Below are positions 1-8,179 of a DNA stretch of 37,261 nt, piece by piece; the stretch's first letter is position 1; the number at the start of each line of letters is the position of its first letter. A model generated the notes under the pieces. The model made no database searches. It was given only the letters and a program-made list of their open reading frames with translations, and was not told the origin of the DNA. Made by a program: the position numbers and the translations under genes. Location of the stretch: positions 427,030 to 464,290 of the forward strand of contig BFEA01000528.1 of NCBI GenBank assembly GCA_003427395.1, read 5' to 3'. The stretch comes from Chara braunii (taxonomy: Eukaryota > Streptophyta > Charophyceae > Charales > Characeae).

Positions 1-20
1 TTTTTTTTTTTTTTTTTTTT
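1..20. repeat. poly(T) tract at window edge
   Basis: A run of 20 T at the left edge. It may be the poly(A) tail of a minus-strand retroposon whose body lies to the right, but no element body is recognisable next to it. Confidence 0.5.
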
Positions 21-93
21 AATACCTAGCCTATATTATTCTCTCAATTTCACCTTTCACTATCTACCTATACAGGCGACGCCTGCAAGCATA

Positions 94-204
94 CTACAGT
101 CTTCCCCTGAATACAATGTTCGGTCATTATAGCTGAATTTAGACTGAAAGATAGACCAAATCCGGTGATAATGACCTTGCGTTGTATTCGGGGGAAGACT
201 GTAG
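94..204. repeat. Hairpin, 37-nt arms with 37-nt loop
   Basis: Positions 94-130 and 168-204 are reverse complements over 37 nt with only two unpaired positions once G:U pairs are allowed; the loop is 131-167. The outer 14 bp (CTACAGTCTTCCCC against its complement) are perfect. The size and near-perfect pairing fit either a miRNA-type precursor or a small foldback MITE. No target-site duplication is obvious. Function is inferred only. Confidence 0.8.
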
Positions 205-408
205 CTACCTCTCACAGTTAAGGGGATGCCTAATTGGCGGTGGTCAGGGAGTAGGGTGGGGCCGCCACCAGTACCTTCGGGAGTTGCAGCTGCATGTGCG
301 CGGCGACGTGCTGGGATGAAAGGGCCTGGGGCGCTGGCATGAAATTCTTTCAAGTGGAAATGTCATGGCACTGTAGCATTGGCTGGCCGCATGCATGTCG
401 CGACCTGC

Positions 409-427
409 GGAAGTGCTGGTGGTTTAA
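409..427 (+). repeat. Solitary copy of TTAA-bounded MITE terminus
   Basis: GGAAGTGCTGGTGGTTTAA matches the terminal repeat seen at 2651-2670, 2809-2828, 2954-2973 and 7361-7376. It ends in TTAA like the other copies. No opposite terminus was found nearby, so it is a solo or truncated end. Confidence 0.55.
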
Positions 428-744
428 GCTACTGGGTTATTTCTGTATGTATCGTGAAGCCTGGTTCTTTCCCCCTTTGCTCGCGGCAGTGGTGGGTACG
501 CTAAAAAAAAGAAGGAAAAAAAAAAAGAAGTGGTGGATAGGACTGGGTACCCTATCCCTAAACTTTAATGGCCATTTATGACAAAGAATCATGATTGAAA
601 AGCATGACAGTGATCAATGCATTTTTCATTTAGTTATAGTTTCATTCCAACTGCGCATTGTTCATCCCAAGAAAGCATGAACCTGTTCGATTTGGCGACC
701 AGGATCATTTTTCTAAGCATGAACATACCACCCGTGGGCCCCGT
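428..744. other. No recognisable gene
   Basis: The stretch contains A-rich runs around 503-530 and short open frames only. Nothing resembles a known protein or RNA. Confidence 0.5.
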
Positions 745-947
745 CCTAGGAGAACAGGGGTAGTGATGGCAGGACCCTGGTAGGTAGATTATGTAGCATC
801 GTGGGTAATGTGACCTTTAAACCCGCTGTCCAGCAGGTGACCGCTCCCCACCAATAGATGGAGTCTCTCTTAGGGACTAGGGACTAGGGGTGATTGCTCT
901 TATCAACACACCCCTAGGGCCCTAGGCCCCGAAGAAATGTTTGCCAC

Positions 948-974
<27 letters not shown>
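745..974 (+). mobile_element. 5'-truncated LINE 3'-tail copy with poly(A)
   Basis: Around 826-864 the sequence CCAGCAGGTG...GCTCCCCACCAATAGATGGAG matches the 3' ends of the LINEs at 7200 and 17525. It is followed by a stem-loop (877-925) and a poly(A) run at 948-974. The short match GGCAGGACCC near 770 is also found upstream of the tail at 7139, so the copy probably starts in the LINE 3' UTR. No coding sequence is kept. It could be a truncated LINE or a non-autonomous element that borrowed the LINE tail. Confidence 0.75.
877..925 (+). other. Conserved 3'-tail stem-loop (copy 1)
   Basis: 877-882 pairs with 920-925 and 884-891 with 910-917, separated by a small internal loop. The apical loop holds TGCTCTTATCAA. 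The same loop sits on a stem of different sequence at 7246-7283, so the fold is kept while the stem bases change. Confidence 0.7.
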
Positions 975-978
<4 letters not shown>

Positions 979-1331
979 TTGTCGACTGGCGTTTCAGTAC
1001 TGAACAGTGGGGTCATTGTCAGGTGTACAGGGCCAGAGGTTTGGAAGGGAGAGGGGGGTTTAAAACCCCTCTTGCACCAGAGAAAACCACCGCCAAGGCC
1101 CAGAGATCCCTGCAGCCACTAGAATAATATCTTGGGCTGTACGATGCTAAAACCGACTGGCCACCCACCAGTTGCGGCGCTCCTCCACGTATTTTTCCTG
1201 GCATTTTTTTTTTCCAAATGCACTGGGACTCCATGTAACCGCGTTGGGCATCAGGTCCGCCGCTTGCACCTTTGTTCTACTCTGTCCTCTTGGATAATAC
1301 GGCCAAGTTATCAGATGGCCATCACCATTTC
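975..1331. other. No recognisable gene
   Basis: Short overlapping frames on both strands without recognisable domains. GGTTTAAAACC lies near 1058. Confidence 0.5.
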
Positions 1332-1575
1332 ACCTCCGTCAACGATGTGTTTTTTTTTTTTCTCCGTCAACGATGTGTTTTACCTCCGTCGACGACGTGT
1401 TTTACCTCCGTCGACCACGTGTTTTACCTCCGCCGGCAGTGTGTTTTCCCTTCGTCAGCAATGTGTTCTGTCTATGATGTGTTTTGCCTCCGTCAACGAA
1501 GTGTTTTACCTCCGTCAATGATGTGTTTTACCTCCGTCGACGATGAGTTTTACCTTCGTCGACGACGTGTTTTTG
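1332..1575. repeat. 22-bp tandem repeat (minisatellite), about 11 units
   Basis: The unit is close to ACCTCCGTCGACGACGTGTTTT, repeated head to tail with single-base changes and small indels, including one unit with an expanded T run at 1350-1361. Because 22 is not a multiple of three, all frames read related peptides, which explains the overlapping open frames here; they are not genes. Confidence 0.9.
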
Positions 1576-1660
1576 CCTGTTTCTGCCATAAACTGGGACA
1601 AGTCATGTAGAAAACATATGCTCACAAAGCGTCTCAACTCCTCATGTCCCTCATACCAAA

Positions 1661-1663
<3 letters not shown>

Positions 1664-1695
<32 letters not shown>

Positions 1696-1827
1696 GAAGA
1701 AAGCCCTTACGGTATCCCTCTATCCTGGCGGTGGTACGAGAACCGTCAGAATTGAGGACTTACCGGGGGGGCTGCTCCATCTATTGGTGGGGAGTGGCAC
1801 CTACTGGAAACCGGGTCCAGCGTCCCA
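1664..1827 (-). mobile_element. LINE 3' tail with poly(A), minus strand
   Basis: On the minus strand, 1826 to 1774 reads GGGACGCTGGACCCGG...CCAGTAGGTG...CTCCCCACCAATAGATGGAG, the LINE tail module. It is followed by about 80 nt of unrelated sequence and a poly(A) tract (T run 1664-1691 on the plus strand). The first stem, CTGGA/TCCAG, is kept. The TGCTCTTATCAA stem-loop of copies 1 and 3 is absent, so this belongs to another subfamily. Confidence 0.75.
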
Positions 1828-1870
1828 TCAGAACATCGTATGGCATCAAGACTGCGGTTCTTTTCTGTGC

Positions 1871-2300
1871 TACTGACCCAGTCCTTGTCCCAGCAGCCCC
1901 CTATGTACCCAATGCACGCTCCTCATTAGCTATCGACCCAGTCCTCGTATGTCTAGGAGCACGTTCTCCTTTTATCTCGTTTACGGGCCTTGCAGTGCGG
2001 CGGAGCATTGCACTCCCAACCCCTGATCTGGGAGGCAGGCAACCACCAACTCGTCCTCTGTCCAGGCAATGAATTGTTTTCTCAGGCATGTATCGACCCG
2101 GTCATTGTCCCAGCAGCCCATGCACCCAATGCACGCTCCCCATTGTCTATCGACCCAGTCCTTATACCAACAGCCCCTATGTACCCAATGCACCTATTCC
2201 CTCATGTCATTTGAACTGAGCGTTCCTATGTCTTGGACTTGCAGTGCGGCGGAGTGCTGCACTCCCATCCCCTGTTGTGGGAGGCAGGCAACCACCTATC
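1871..2300. repeat. Interleaved direct repeats
   Basis: A module near CTATCGACCCAGTCCTTGTC...TGTACCCAATGCAC occurs at about 1873, 1929 (partial), 2090 and 2147. A second module beginning CTTGCAGTGCGGCGGAG occurs at 1989-2047 and 2238-2297, 249 bp apart, and ends in GGGAGGCAGGCAACCACC both times. This looks like a tandem segmental duplication with internal expansion. The open frames here have no recognisable domains. Confidence 0.7.
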
Positions 2301-2650
2301 GAGACGGAAACAAAGTGAAAGCATAGTCAAACCCAAATGTCCACTCTCTCTCCAAAGCAGCTGTTCAGTTGGACCTTACAGCTTAGAAAACTTTGTGTAC
2401 ATTAATTTTGTCTTTTGTACGTATGTCATGAGAGCAACAAAGTGTGATTTTTTTTTATTTCTTTTTTTGCGACATCATTGTGAGTTGTGATGTTGTATGA
2501 TCATCAATTTAAAAAAAAAAAAAAAATACAACCCCCATTATCAGTCTTGAAGACCGAAAAATCGGCCTAAGAAAATGTGCCACTACCTACCAATGCGCTA
2601 CTACCTACTAGGCGAAATTCCACGAAATGGGCCATGTACAAATGACAAAA
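2301..2650. other. No recognisable gene; A tract at 2511-2526
   Basis: AT-rich stretch with a short poly(A) run that could be a retroposon tail, although no body is recognisable upstream. CTACTACCTAC-type short repeats lie at about 2581-2611. Confidence 0.4.
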
Positions 2651-2812
2651 TTAAACCACCAGAACTTCCTAGAGTCGTGCCCGTTAACACGCGCCACGAG
2701 TTTAGGAAACGTACGGGCCACTACAGGAGCGCCCAAATTCATCCGACTAGAAACGTTTCTACTCCTTTTTTTTTCTGCGGCCGATAGCTGGGCCAAGTAC
2801 TGGGTGGTTTAA
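2651..2812. mobile_element. MITE candidate 1, TTAA-bounded
   Basis: The left end TTAAACCACCAGAACTTCCT and the reverse complement of the right end (TTAAACCACCCAGTACTTGG) form terminal inverted repeats of about 17 bp. The element is about 160 bp, has no coding, and shares its right TTAA (2809-2812) with the next candidate. TTAA at both ends suggests a target preference like that of piggyBac-type transposases; no transposase is in the window. Confidence 0.5.
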
Positions 2813-2973
2813 ACCACCAGTACTTCCTGAAAACGCTCCCATATACGCGGAGCGAAATTTGGAATGAACGGGCCTGGGCCGGTAGGCCCGATTCAGCCAA
2901 GTGGAAACGGCGCGGTTTCCACTTTTGGCTGGCCGTATACCCGGAGCGAATTCAGGAACTACTGGTGGTTTAA
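2809..2973. mobile_element. MITE candidate 2, about 40-bp terminal inverted repeats
   Basis: Both ends read TTAAACCACCAGTA.TTCCTGAA inward, and the match continues through CGCTCC and TATACG, giving about 40 bp of imperfect inverted repeat. The interior holds two further hairpins: GGGCCT/AGGCCC near 2875-2890, and GCCAAGTGGAAAC/GTTTCCAC..GGC at 2896-2929. At 165 bp and without an ORF this fits a foldback MITE. Confidence 0.65.
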
Positions 2974-3045
2974 TGAATATACAGTCCGGAAGTTCTGTTT
3001 ACTTCCTGAAAGAAACCCCACTTTCCAAAAACAAAAAAAAGGGAT

Positions 3046-3236
3046 AACTTCAGTAGAGTCACAAAAACAAGTTATAATTGCACCATGGGCCAAGATACAG
3101 TTTGCAATTATTGCACTTTGGGCACCCTACCTGGCCAGAAAGTGGGGTTGTATACATTGCCCGAACTGCAATTCCAAACTGTATCTTGGCCCATAGGGCA
3201 ATTATAACTCATTTTTTTGTGACTCCGGTGTAGTTC
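3046..3236. repeat. Long foldback, arms about 80 bp
   Basis: 3046-3124 and 3156-3236 are imperfect reverse complements that include a matching ATGGGCCAAGATACAGTTTG core and GAGTCACAAAAA flanks, around a 31-nt loop. Part of the loop (GAAAGTGGGG, near 3138) is complementary to CCCCACTTTC just outside the left arm (near 3017). Probably a MITE or a rearranged inverted duplication. Confidence 0.75.
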
Positions 3237-3886
3237 CCCCTCCCCACCACCCCCCACCCCCCACCCCGAAAAATAAATAAATAAAAAGAAAAAAAGAAAA
3301 ATCATGTGGTCCCATGGACCACTGATCAGAACAGATACCACACTTTTTTTTGTTTTTTTGTTTTTTTAGATGAAAAGGGAACACTTTTATCATAAAAAGG
3401 AATGAGGCCGGGAATTCCTTTTTTTTTTTTTAAGTCCATGGTGTTGTAGAGGCCGGGGATTCCTCACAAACAACCCGGGAAACATGAATTACTGGGAGCA
3501 CTACCCAGCTTAGGTGCAGAGGGTTGAGGTCCCACTAGCAAAGAGGATTGGATTGAACACCTTAATTTGGCCGCGTTTGTGGACAAGTGCAGAAAATCGA
3601 GATTGAACTCCTTTTTTCTGCATCTCTGCCTAAAACACGCCCAGATGCAGGATCTTAATCCAATCCTCGTTGGTAGTGGGACCACGCTCCAGGCATCCAG
3701 GAACAGAAATGGCCAACACAAGGATGCGTGGCGGCGGCTGAAACCAGTCGGGGTGCCATACCCACCGGCGTGACAATCGACTTTGTGTTGCATTGGATTG
3801 TGATCATTTCTATATTGGCCTTTCCTTTGTAATTGCTGTTCTCTTTTGAGATCTTGTCAACTATTAAACAACAACACAAGGACCGC

Positions 3887-3891
<5 letters not shown>
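3237..3891. other. No recognisable gene
   Basis: Low-complexity C, A and T runs (3237-3300, 3344-3370, 3419-3432) are followed by about 450 bp of unique-looking sequence with short frames on both strands and no recognisable domain. Near 3565-3610 GGATTGAACxCC-type words recur, suggesting small local duplications. Confidence 0.4.

Positions 3892-3920
<29 letters not shown>
3892..3920. repeat. Poly(T) tract, 29 bp
   Basis: Long T run, possibly the poly(A) tail of a minus-strand retroposon lying to its right. The 4027-4430 block is a candidate body, but this is not shown. Confidence 0.5.
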
Positions 3921-3977
3921 CCGCTTACCGCCCTGACATTCCGAAACCCTAGGGGCCTCGTTCGACACCACTACAAA

Positions 3978-3993
3978 TGTAAGGATCCTTACA
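3978..3993. repeat. 16-bp perfect palindrome
   Basis: TGTAAGGATCCTTACA is its own reverse complement. It sits at the edge of a block rich in short palindromes (see 4027-4136). Confidence 0.8.
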
Positions 3994-4027
3994 AAATCAT
4001 CGTTCCACCACTCCCTAATGATGACAA

Positions 4028-4136
4028 AATGGATCCCTAAGCCTGTTTTCACATTCTCGGCTGTTAGAAAAATGGATCCCTAAGCCTGTTTTCACATTCT
4101 CAGCTGTTAGGATCCGCCCTTAAAAAATAAGGGCGG
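4028..4136. repeat. 43-bp tandem duplication followed by 9-bp hairpin
   Basis: AATGGATCCCTAAGCCTG... through CTGTTAG is repeated at 4028-4070 and 4071-4110 with one substitution. Immediately after it, CCGCCCTTA / TAAGGGCGG (4114-4122 and 4128-4136) forms a perfect 9-bp stem with an AAAAA loop. Confidence 0.85.
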
Positions 4137-4374
4137 CCCAGGCAAAAGGACAAAAATCTCTAGGGAGCCCTCGGAGGTGACTAGAAATGTAAGGGTGGGA
4201 CCATACGGATTGCCCGACAGGTAGAGGTCCTGAAACCCGACCCTCCTCACCTGAGATGTAATGGCGGGTGAGTGTAGGGTCTTCCTCACGGGCTGTGGAA
4301 CGAAAAAAAAAGTTAGGGTAAATTAATCGCCCTGGTCCAGTTAGGGCGCCCTTACAATGTAAGAATTCGTAAGT

Positions 4375-4430
4375 GGTGTGGAACGACGCCCTAGGAACAG
4401 GTACTACAGGTGATCTTAGCCAAAAGGCCG
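4375..4430 (-). pseudogene. U2 snRNA 5'-end-like fragment
   Basis: Read on the minus strand from 4430, CGGCCTTTTGGCTAAGATCA is identical to the conserved 5' region of spliceosomal U2 snRNA. It is followed by TGTAGTA and CTGTTC, which also match U2 with two or three substitutions between. After CTGTTC the match ends: the branch-site-pairing and Sm-site regions are missing. The sequence beyond (CTAGGG.GT.GTTCCACAC) is instead shared in part with the second copy near 4600. This is therefore a U2-derived retropseudogene or a SINE with a U2 head, not an intact snRNA gene. Confidence 0.7.
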
Positions 4431-4584
4431 ATTAAATTAATTATATAAAAAAAGAAGAAGATGCAGTCCTTGACCACCATGGTTGGGGTTGGGGTGAGGG
4501 GGGGGAGGGGGGGGGGAGCACATGAATCCACTCTGATGGCTGGAGGGAGACAACAACTATGTCCGCAGGGGACAACATGCATTC

Positions 4585-4625
4585 CACAACCCTAGGAACA
4601 GGTACGACACGTGATCATAGGCTTA
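4585..4625 (-). pseudogene. Second, degenerate U2-like fragment
   Basis: The minus strand reads GCCTATGATCACGTGTCGTA then CCTGTTCCTAGGG, aligning with the 4375-4430 copy and with U2 GCTAAGATCAAGTGTAGTATCTGTTC. It lies about 195 bp from the first copy in the same orientation. The shared CTAGGG extension that is not in U2 argues for one repeat family rather than two separate pseudogenes. Confidence 0.55.
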
Positions 4626-4790
4626 GGAGTAGTGGTAGATAGGTAGTGAAGGTGAACTGAAAGGATTTGAAAGATGATGAAAGATTCCAGAGAAGAATAT
4701 ACTATATAGCCTACTTAAAAAAAAAAAGAAAAAAAAAAAGAAAGGAACCCCACTTGAACTTCTCTTTTACCTTTTTTGTAACAGACATTC

Positions 4791-4821
<31 letters not shown>

Positions 4822-5339
4822 CCCTTCTTCCCTTGAAAATGCCGCATGCCTCAATACGGAATATCAACACGTACAAATTCAAAACTTGAAAGGACATTCC
4901 TTCCTTTTACCAACTATCTCTGTGGTCATGCTGTTGGGACACCCCGGATGATGAAGATGGGTGGAGATGGTGGAAGAGGTTGACAATGTGGTAGGTACTC
5001 CAGCAAGGACCTAAACCCCTTCAGGAGAGGCAACAATGCAATTCAAAATTCCAAACCTTTGCAACTGGGGAAATAACTCCTTTAAAAAAAAAAAAATAAA
5101 AAAATGCTCCAAATTCCTCCAATCTATTCATGGGGAGCAACAGATAATGGGAAATAACTCTACGGCAGTACCAAGGAGAATTCAGAGATAATATCAAAGG
5201 ACGAGGTTCGAAAGGCGGGTCACTCACACTACCAAGGCCTGCAAGTTGCATCACACTGCACAGGTAGGGCTTGTAGACAGGCAGACAGCAGAAAGAGACT
5301 GCAGTCCAACACAGGAGCTGACTGGCAGGTCCAAGCACT
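4626..5339. other. No recognisable gene; poly(T) at 4792-4815
   Basis: A- and T-rich runs (4716-4745, 4792-4815, 5083-5103) separate short frames without recognisable domains. A 161-codon frame on the minus strand (5021-5506) has no recognisable motif and overlaps the start of the LINE block, so it is not called. Confidence 0.4.
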
Positions 5340-5578
5340 GAATGAATGGAATTAATGAAGAGTACAGCGCTCCAAGCCATCCGGGGCAAAACCCTAGTGG
5401 GCCCACTGAACCTGCAGGCTGGTACCGAACAGGCGAACCAGACCATCAGCCTGGTTACCAATGGCCCAGAGGGATGGTTCCAGGGGTGCATACTACCAGT
5501 AGGCAACAGAAACAGACGAGGTCTGAGAACATTGTACTATCATGATTGTAGATCCTCTTTGCCCTCCCACTCGCATGG

Positions 5579-6823
5579 GTGCGGACTCTTCGGCGGGGGC
5601 CAACTGTAGTGGAAGGGGATTGGGTCGTGCTAAGTGGGGACGCAACCCGGGTGGGGCAAGTAATAACAGTTAGACCGGGGGAGGCGCTGGTTAATCTGTA
5701 TTATCGAACACAACAGAAACACTTGATCAGAGGGGTGCCGGACGAAGTCTTCTGGATTGATGTTAGGATACTTCACAGAGTCAGAGTCCTAAGCGTAAAC
5801 GAGTCTTGGGCGGCCTTTTGGCCAGAGGGGCCAATCCAGGATCTCCCCATGGACATTGTGGAATGGAGATGGAAGATTCCAACACAAAACGGAAGATCTA
5901 GATACTGGTACCTCCATACACTAGAAGTTAAAGCCACCTATGGGATGCTCAAGACTAGAATAAACCTTAGAGATCGCATTATTGATCGCTGGGCACTTCA
6001 CCTCAATATTCCAATGGATTACCTGAGACCCATTAAATGGTTCAAAGAAGTGAAAAATAAACCAGCCATGTCCGTGTCGCTTCAATGGCAGATTAACCAC
6101 CGCTGCCTTCCAACAAATGCATGGCTCATTGATCATACTCACCTGGAGCAGGAAGGGGTGGTGCTCCCTTGGTGCCATGCATGCAAGCAAGCTTTCCCCT
6201 CTCGAAAGATCAACGAGACAATAAAACACCTCTTCCTGTAGTGCCCCGCCTCTTTTCTTACATGGCGTGGATGGGTCCGAATCTGGAACCATTTGGACAC
6301 AGACAGGAACTAGCCATGGGAATGGAGGGCCCTGCTAACCGGTCACTAGACTGCCCAATCCTCGTCCTTCACATCCAACTTATTTAGGATTGGGAGGGGA
6401 GCTGTACTATGGGCCATTTGGCGACGCAGATGCATCCTAGTACTTGAAAATGCCCATGTCGCAAGTGGGGAAACATTGGAAATGATCAAAGACAGGATCG
6501 AAACAGTAATCAGATCTCAGTGGAAGAAAACGGTACAAGAAATGAGAGCTCTCATAAAAAGAACTGACATTACCCAAAAGCTAAACAAATTCTGCATGGA
6601 TTGGTTGGGGGGGGAACAGGGGGGACAGATTGCATGGATACAATGGGATGGTTGGCTGTTAGATGGCAACGATCGCCTAGACAAATCTCAGAAGGATTAT
6701 CGATTGCTTTTTCATAGATGGACTGAAATCTCCAGCGACATCCCACTCCCCCCAGCCTCTGAGTTCCCTGATCTCTTCCCCCAATCACACAACACCTTAG
6801 TTGAGCTGAGCTGGTTTGGCTGA
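5579..6823 (+). pseudogene. LINE ORF2 C-terminal part with zinc finger, three TAG stops
   Basis: One frame of 415 codons is broken only by TAG at 6239, 6311 and 6347. Residues 10-70 (GDWVVL...RVGQV...ALVNLYY) look like a small SH3/KOW-type barrel. Residues 120-220 carry the region before the terminal zinc finger (WFKEVKNKPA, LQWQINHRCLPTN, WCHACKQAF, then INETIKHLFL.CP), a zf-RVT-like C-x2-C...H...C module. The C-terminus ends ELSWFG, matching ELQWFG in the LINE at 17380. In the related copy the codon at the first stop is Gln (FTQCPG), and the other two align with Trp. Such ORF2 proteins carry out target-primed reverse transcription; this copy lacks the catalytic domains. The start is not a true initiation site, and the fragment is 5'-truncated. 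Confidence 0.85.
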
Positions 6824-7182
6824 GACACTGTGGCGCCCATCCATCACAACCAGGTTGACATCGGTCAGGAGGGAGAAAGGGAATAGGAGGACTTGGTCTC
6901 TGCCCCAGTCGCCCCCTGGATGCAGAATCTGCCTCCCCATTCCCTCCCTCACACCTGGTCGGTCTACCTAAGGATATGGCTGGGTGGACAGGCCCCAGCA
7001 CCTACAATTCTTGTTGAAAAAGGGAGTAGGGACTAGCAAGTACATGTATATCGGGAGCCTGATGCGAGGCGAAGAGGTCCCCCCCTGGCTTCAGTATCCT
7101 GCTCAGTCAATCCCATAGAACCCAGGGTAATCAATGTTGGCAGGACCCCACAACAGTTGTATTCTATTCTCAGTCTGTGTAA

Positions 7183-7322
7183 GGGACGCTGGACCCGTTT
7201 TCCAGCAGGTGATGCTCCCCACCAATAGATGGAGCCGTGCTCTAAGTGCTAGTGGTGACTGCTCTTATCAACACCACTAGCACTGGCGGGTGTGTTCTCT
7301 TAAAAAAAAAAACAAAAAAAAA
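7183..7322 (+). other. LINE 3' tail with two stem-loops and A-rich end
   Basis: GCTGGA (7188-7193) pairs with TCCAGC (7201-7206). GTGCTAGTGGTG (7246-7257) pairs perfectly with CACCACTAGCAC (7272-7283) around a 14-nt loop containing TGCTCTTATCAA. The single-stranded link CTCCCCACCAATAGATGGAG is nearly invariant in four copies in this window. The position, directly before the A-rich end, fits the structure that a LINE reverse transcriptase recognises. Confidence 0.75.
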
Positions 7323-7325
7323 CAG

Positions 7326-8179
7326 TAGAAGTTTGCACTTTGGGCAAGGTATAGAACTTTGGAAGTACTGGTGGTTGATCCTAGAAGATACCGACTAGCG
7401 CTAAGGACCAGAGTGGCGCGGTCCGCCCGCACTCCTTAGACTCAACAGCGATGGTGTTCAACATTTTCGAGGGAGTCGACTCCGTCGCTGGGTGATGTTC
7501 TGAACCTCGCGTACGATCTACCCATCTGAGAAGAGGAACTGCGGAAATGCGAAACTGGATAGCTCGTTGGTACAAAGGCTGTGCAAAGAGACTGTTCAAG
7601 GGAGAACAACACAAGTACTGGAGACTAAGATCGAAGCAAAGGTGAAGTAAGACCTTGTGGGGAGAGGGAGGCGGGTGGATGCACGTTCGCTCAGCCATCA
7701 AAACGAACCGTGGAAGGGCCGATCGTCCAACCTCTTCTGCGGCTGACAGACGGGGAAGAATCCGGCAAACAACGCTCGCGCGTGGAGATCTGCGTGTCAA
7801 CTCAGGCCACGAGGGGAGATTCCTCCACAAGCGGAGTGCCAGGGTAAAGGAGTTGGAAGGCATGAGATAGACTGCCCGGCGGAGGAGGGCAGGATTGGGA
7901 ACAACGCTGATCTCCATCGATCGACAGTAGGCGAGAAACCGTCAACTCGACTAGGTACGATATTGCTCCTCATCGTGCGGCGGATGGCAACAAATAGTTG
8001 ACCCAATCACCGCGGAGGGAGAGTGAAAATCATCTCGTTCCCCTCTACCCTTTAAACTACACACTCCCTGACCTTCCCCTCCTCCTCCCTCGCGCCTTCC
8101 CCTCTCTGCTCACACCCTCCTCTCCTCCCCCCCCCCCGCCTAAGATCCACCGCCCCTCTCCCTTCCACACTAGCTACTT
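7326..8179 (+). other. Probable LINE 5' region, no coding recognised
   Basis: After the upstream tail comes a solitary MITE-type end (7361-7376, GGAAGTACTGGTGGTT). GC-rich sequence follows, then a C/T-rich stretch (8036-8200) just before ORF1. The true 5' end of the downstream LINE is not visible. A 178-codon minus-strand frame (7381-7917) has no recognisable motif and is taken as chance. Confidence 0.45.

Larger units (their letters stand above)
5340..7325 (+). mobile_element. 5'-truncated LINE, GC-rich subfamily
   Basis: The block holds the C-terminal part of a LINE ORF2 (5579-6823), a 3' UTR, the LINE 3' tail (7183-7235), a conserved stem-loop (7246-7283) and an A-rich end (7301-7322). 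The endonuclease and RT core are missing. The left boundary is uncertain: 5342-5570 is open in two frames but does not match the ORF2 of the neighbouring LINE in any way I can see. The element directly precedes another LINE of the same clade. Confidence 0.85.

Noticed and set aside
1332-1610. Repeat protein encoded by the 22-bp array
   Set aside because: The period is not a multiple of three, so the frames are by-products of the repeat.
4375-4430. Intact U2 snRNA gene
   Set aside because: Only about 45 bases match; the branch-site-pairing and Sm-site regions are absent and no snRNA promoter elements are seen.
5021-5506. 161-codon minus-strand frame
   Set aside because: No recognisable domain, a repetitive T run supplies part of it, and it overlaps the likely LINE fragment on the other strand.
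7381-7917. 178-codon minus-strand frame opposite the LINE leader
   Set aside because: GC-rich sequence has few stops; no motif, and it lies antisense to the presumed LINE 5' region.
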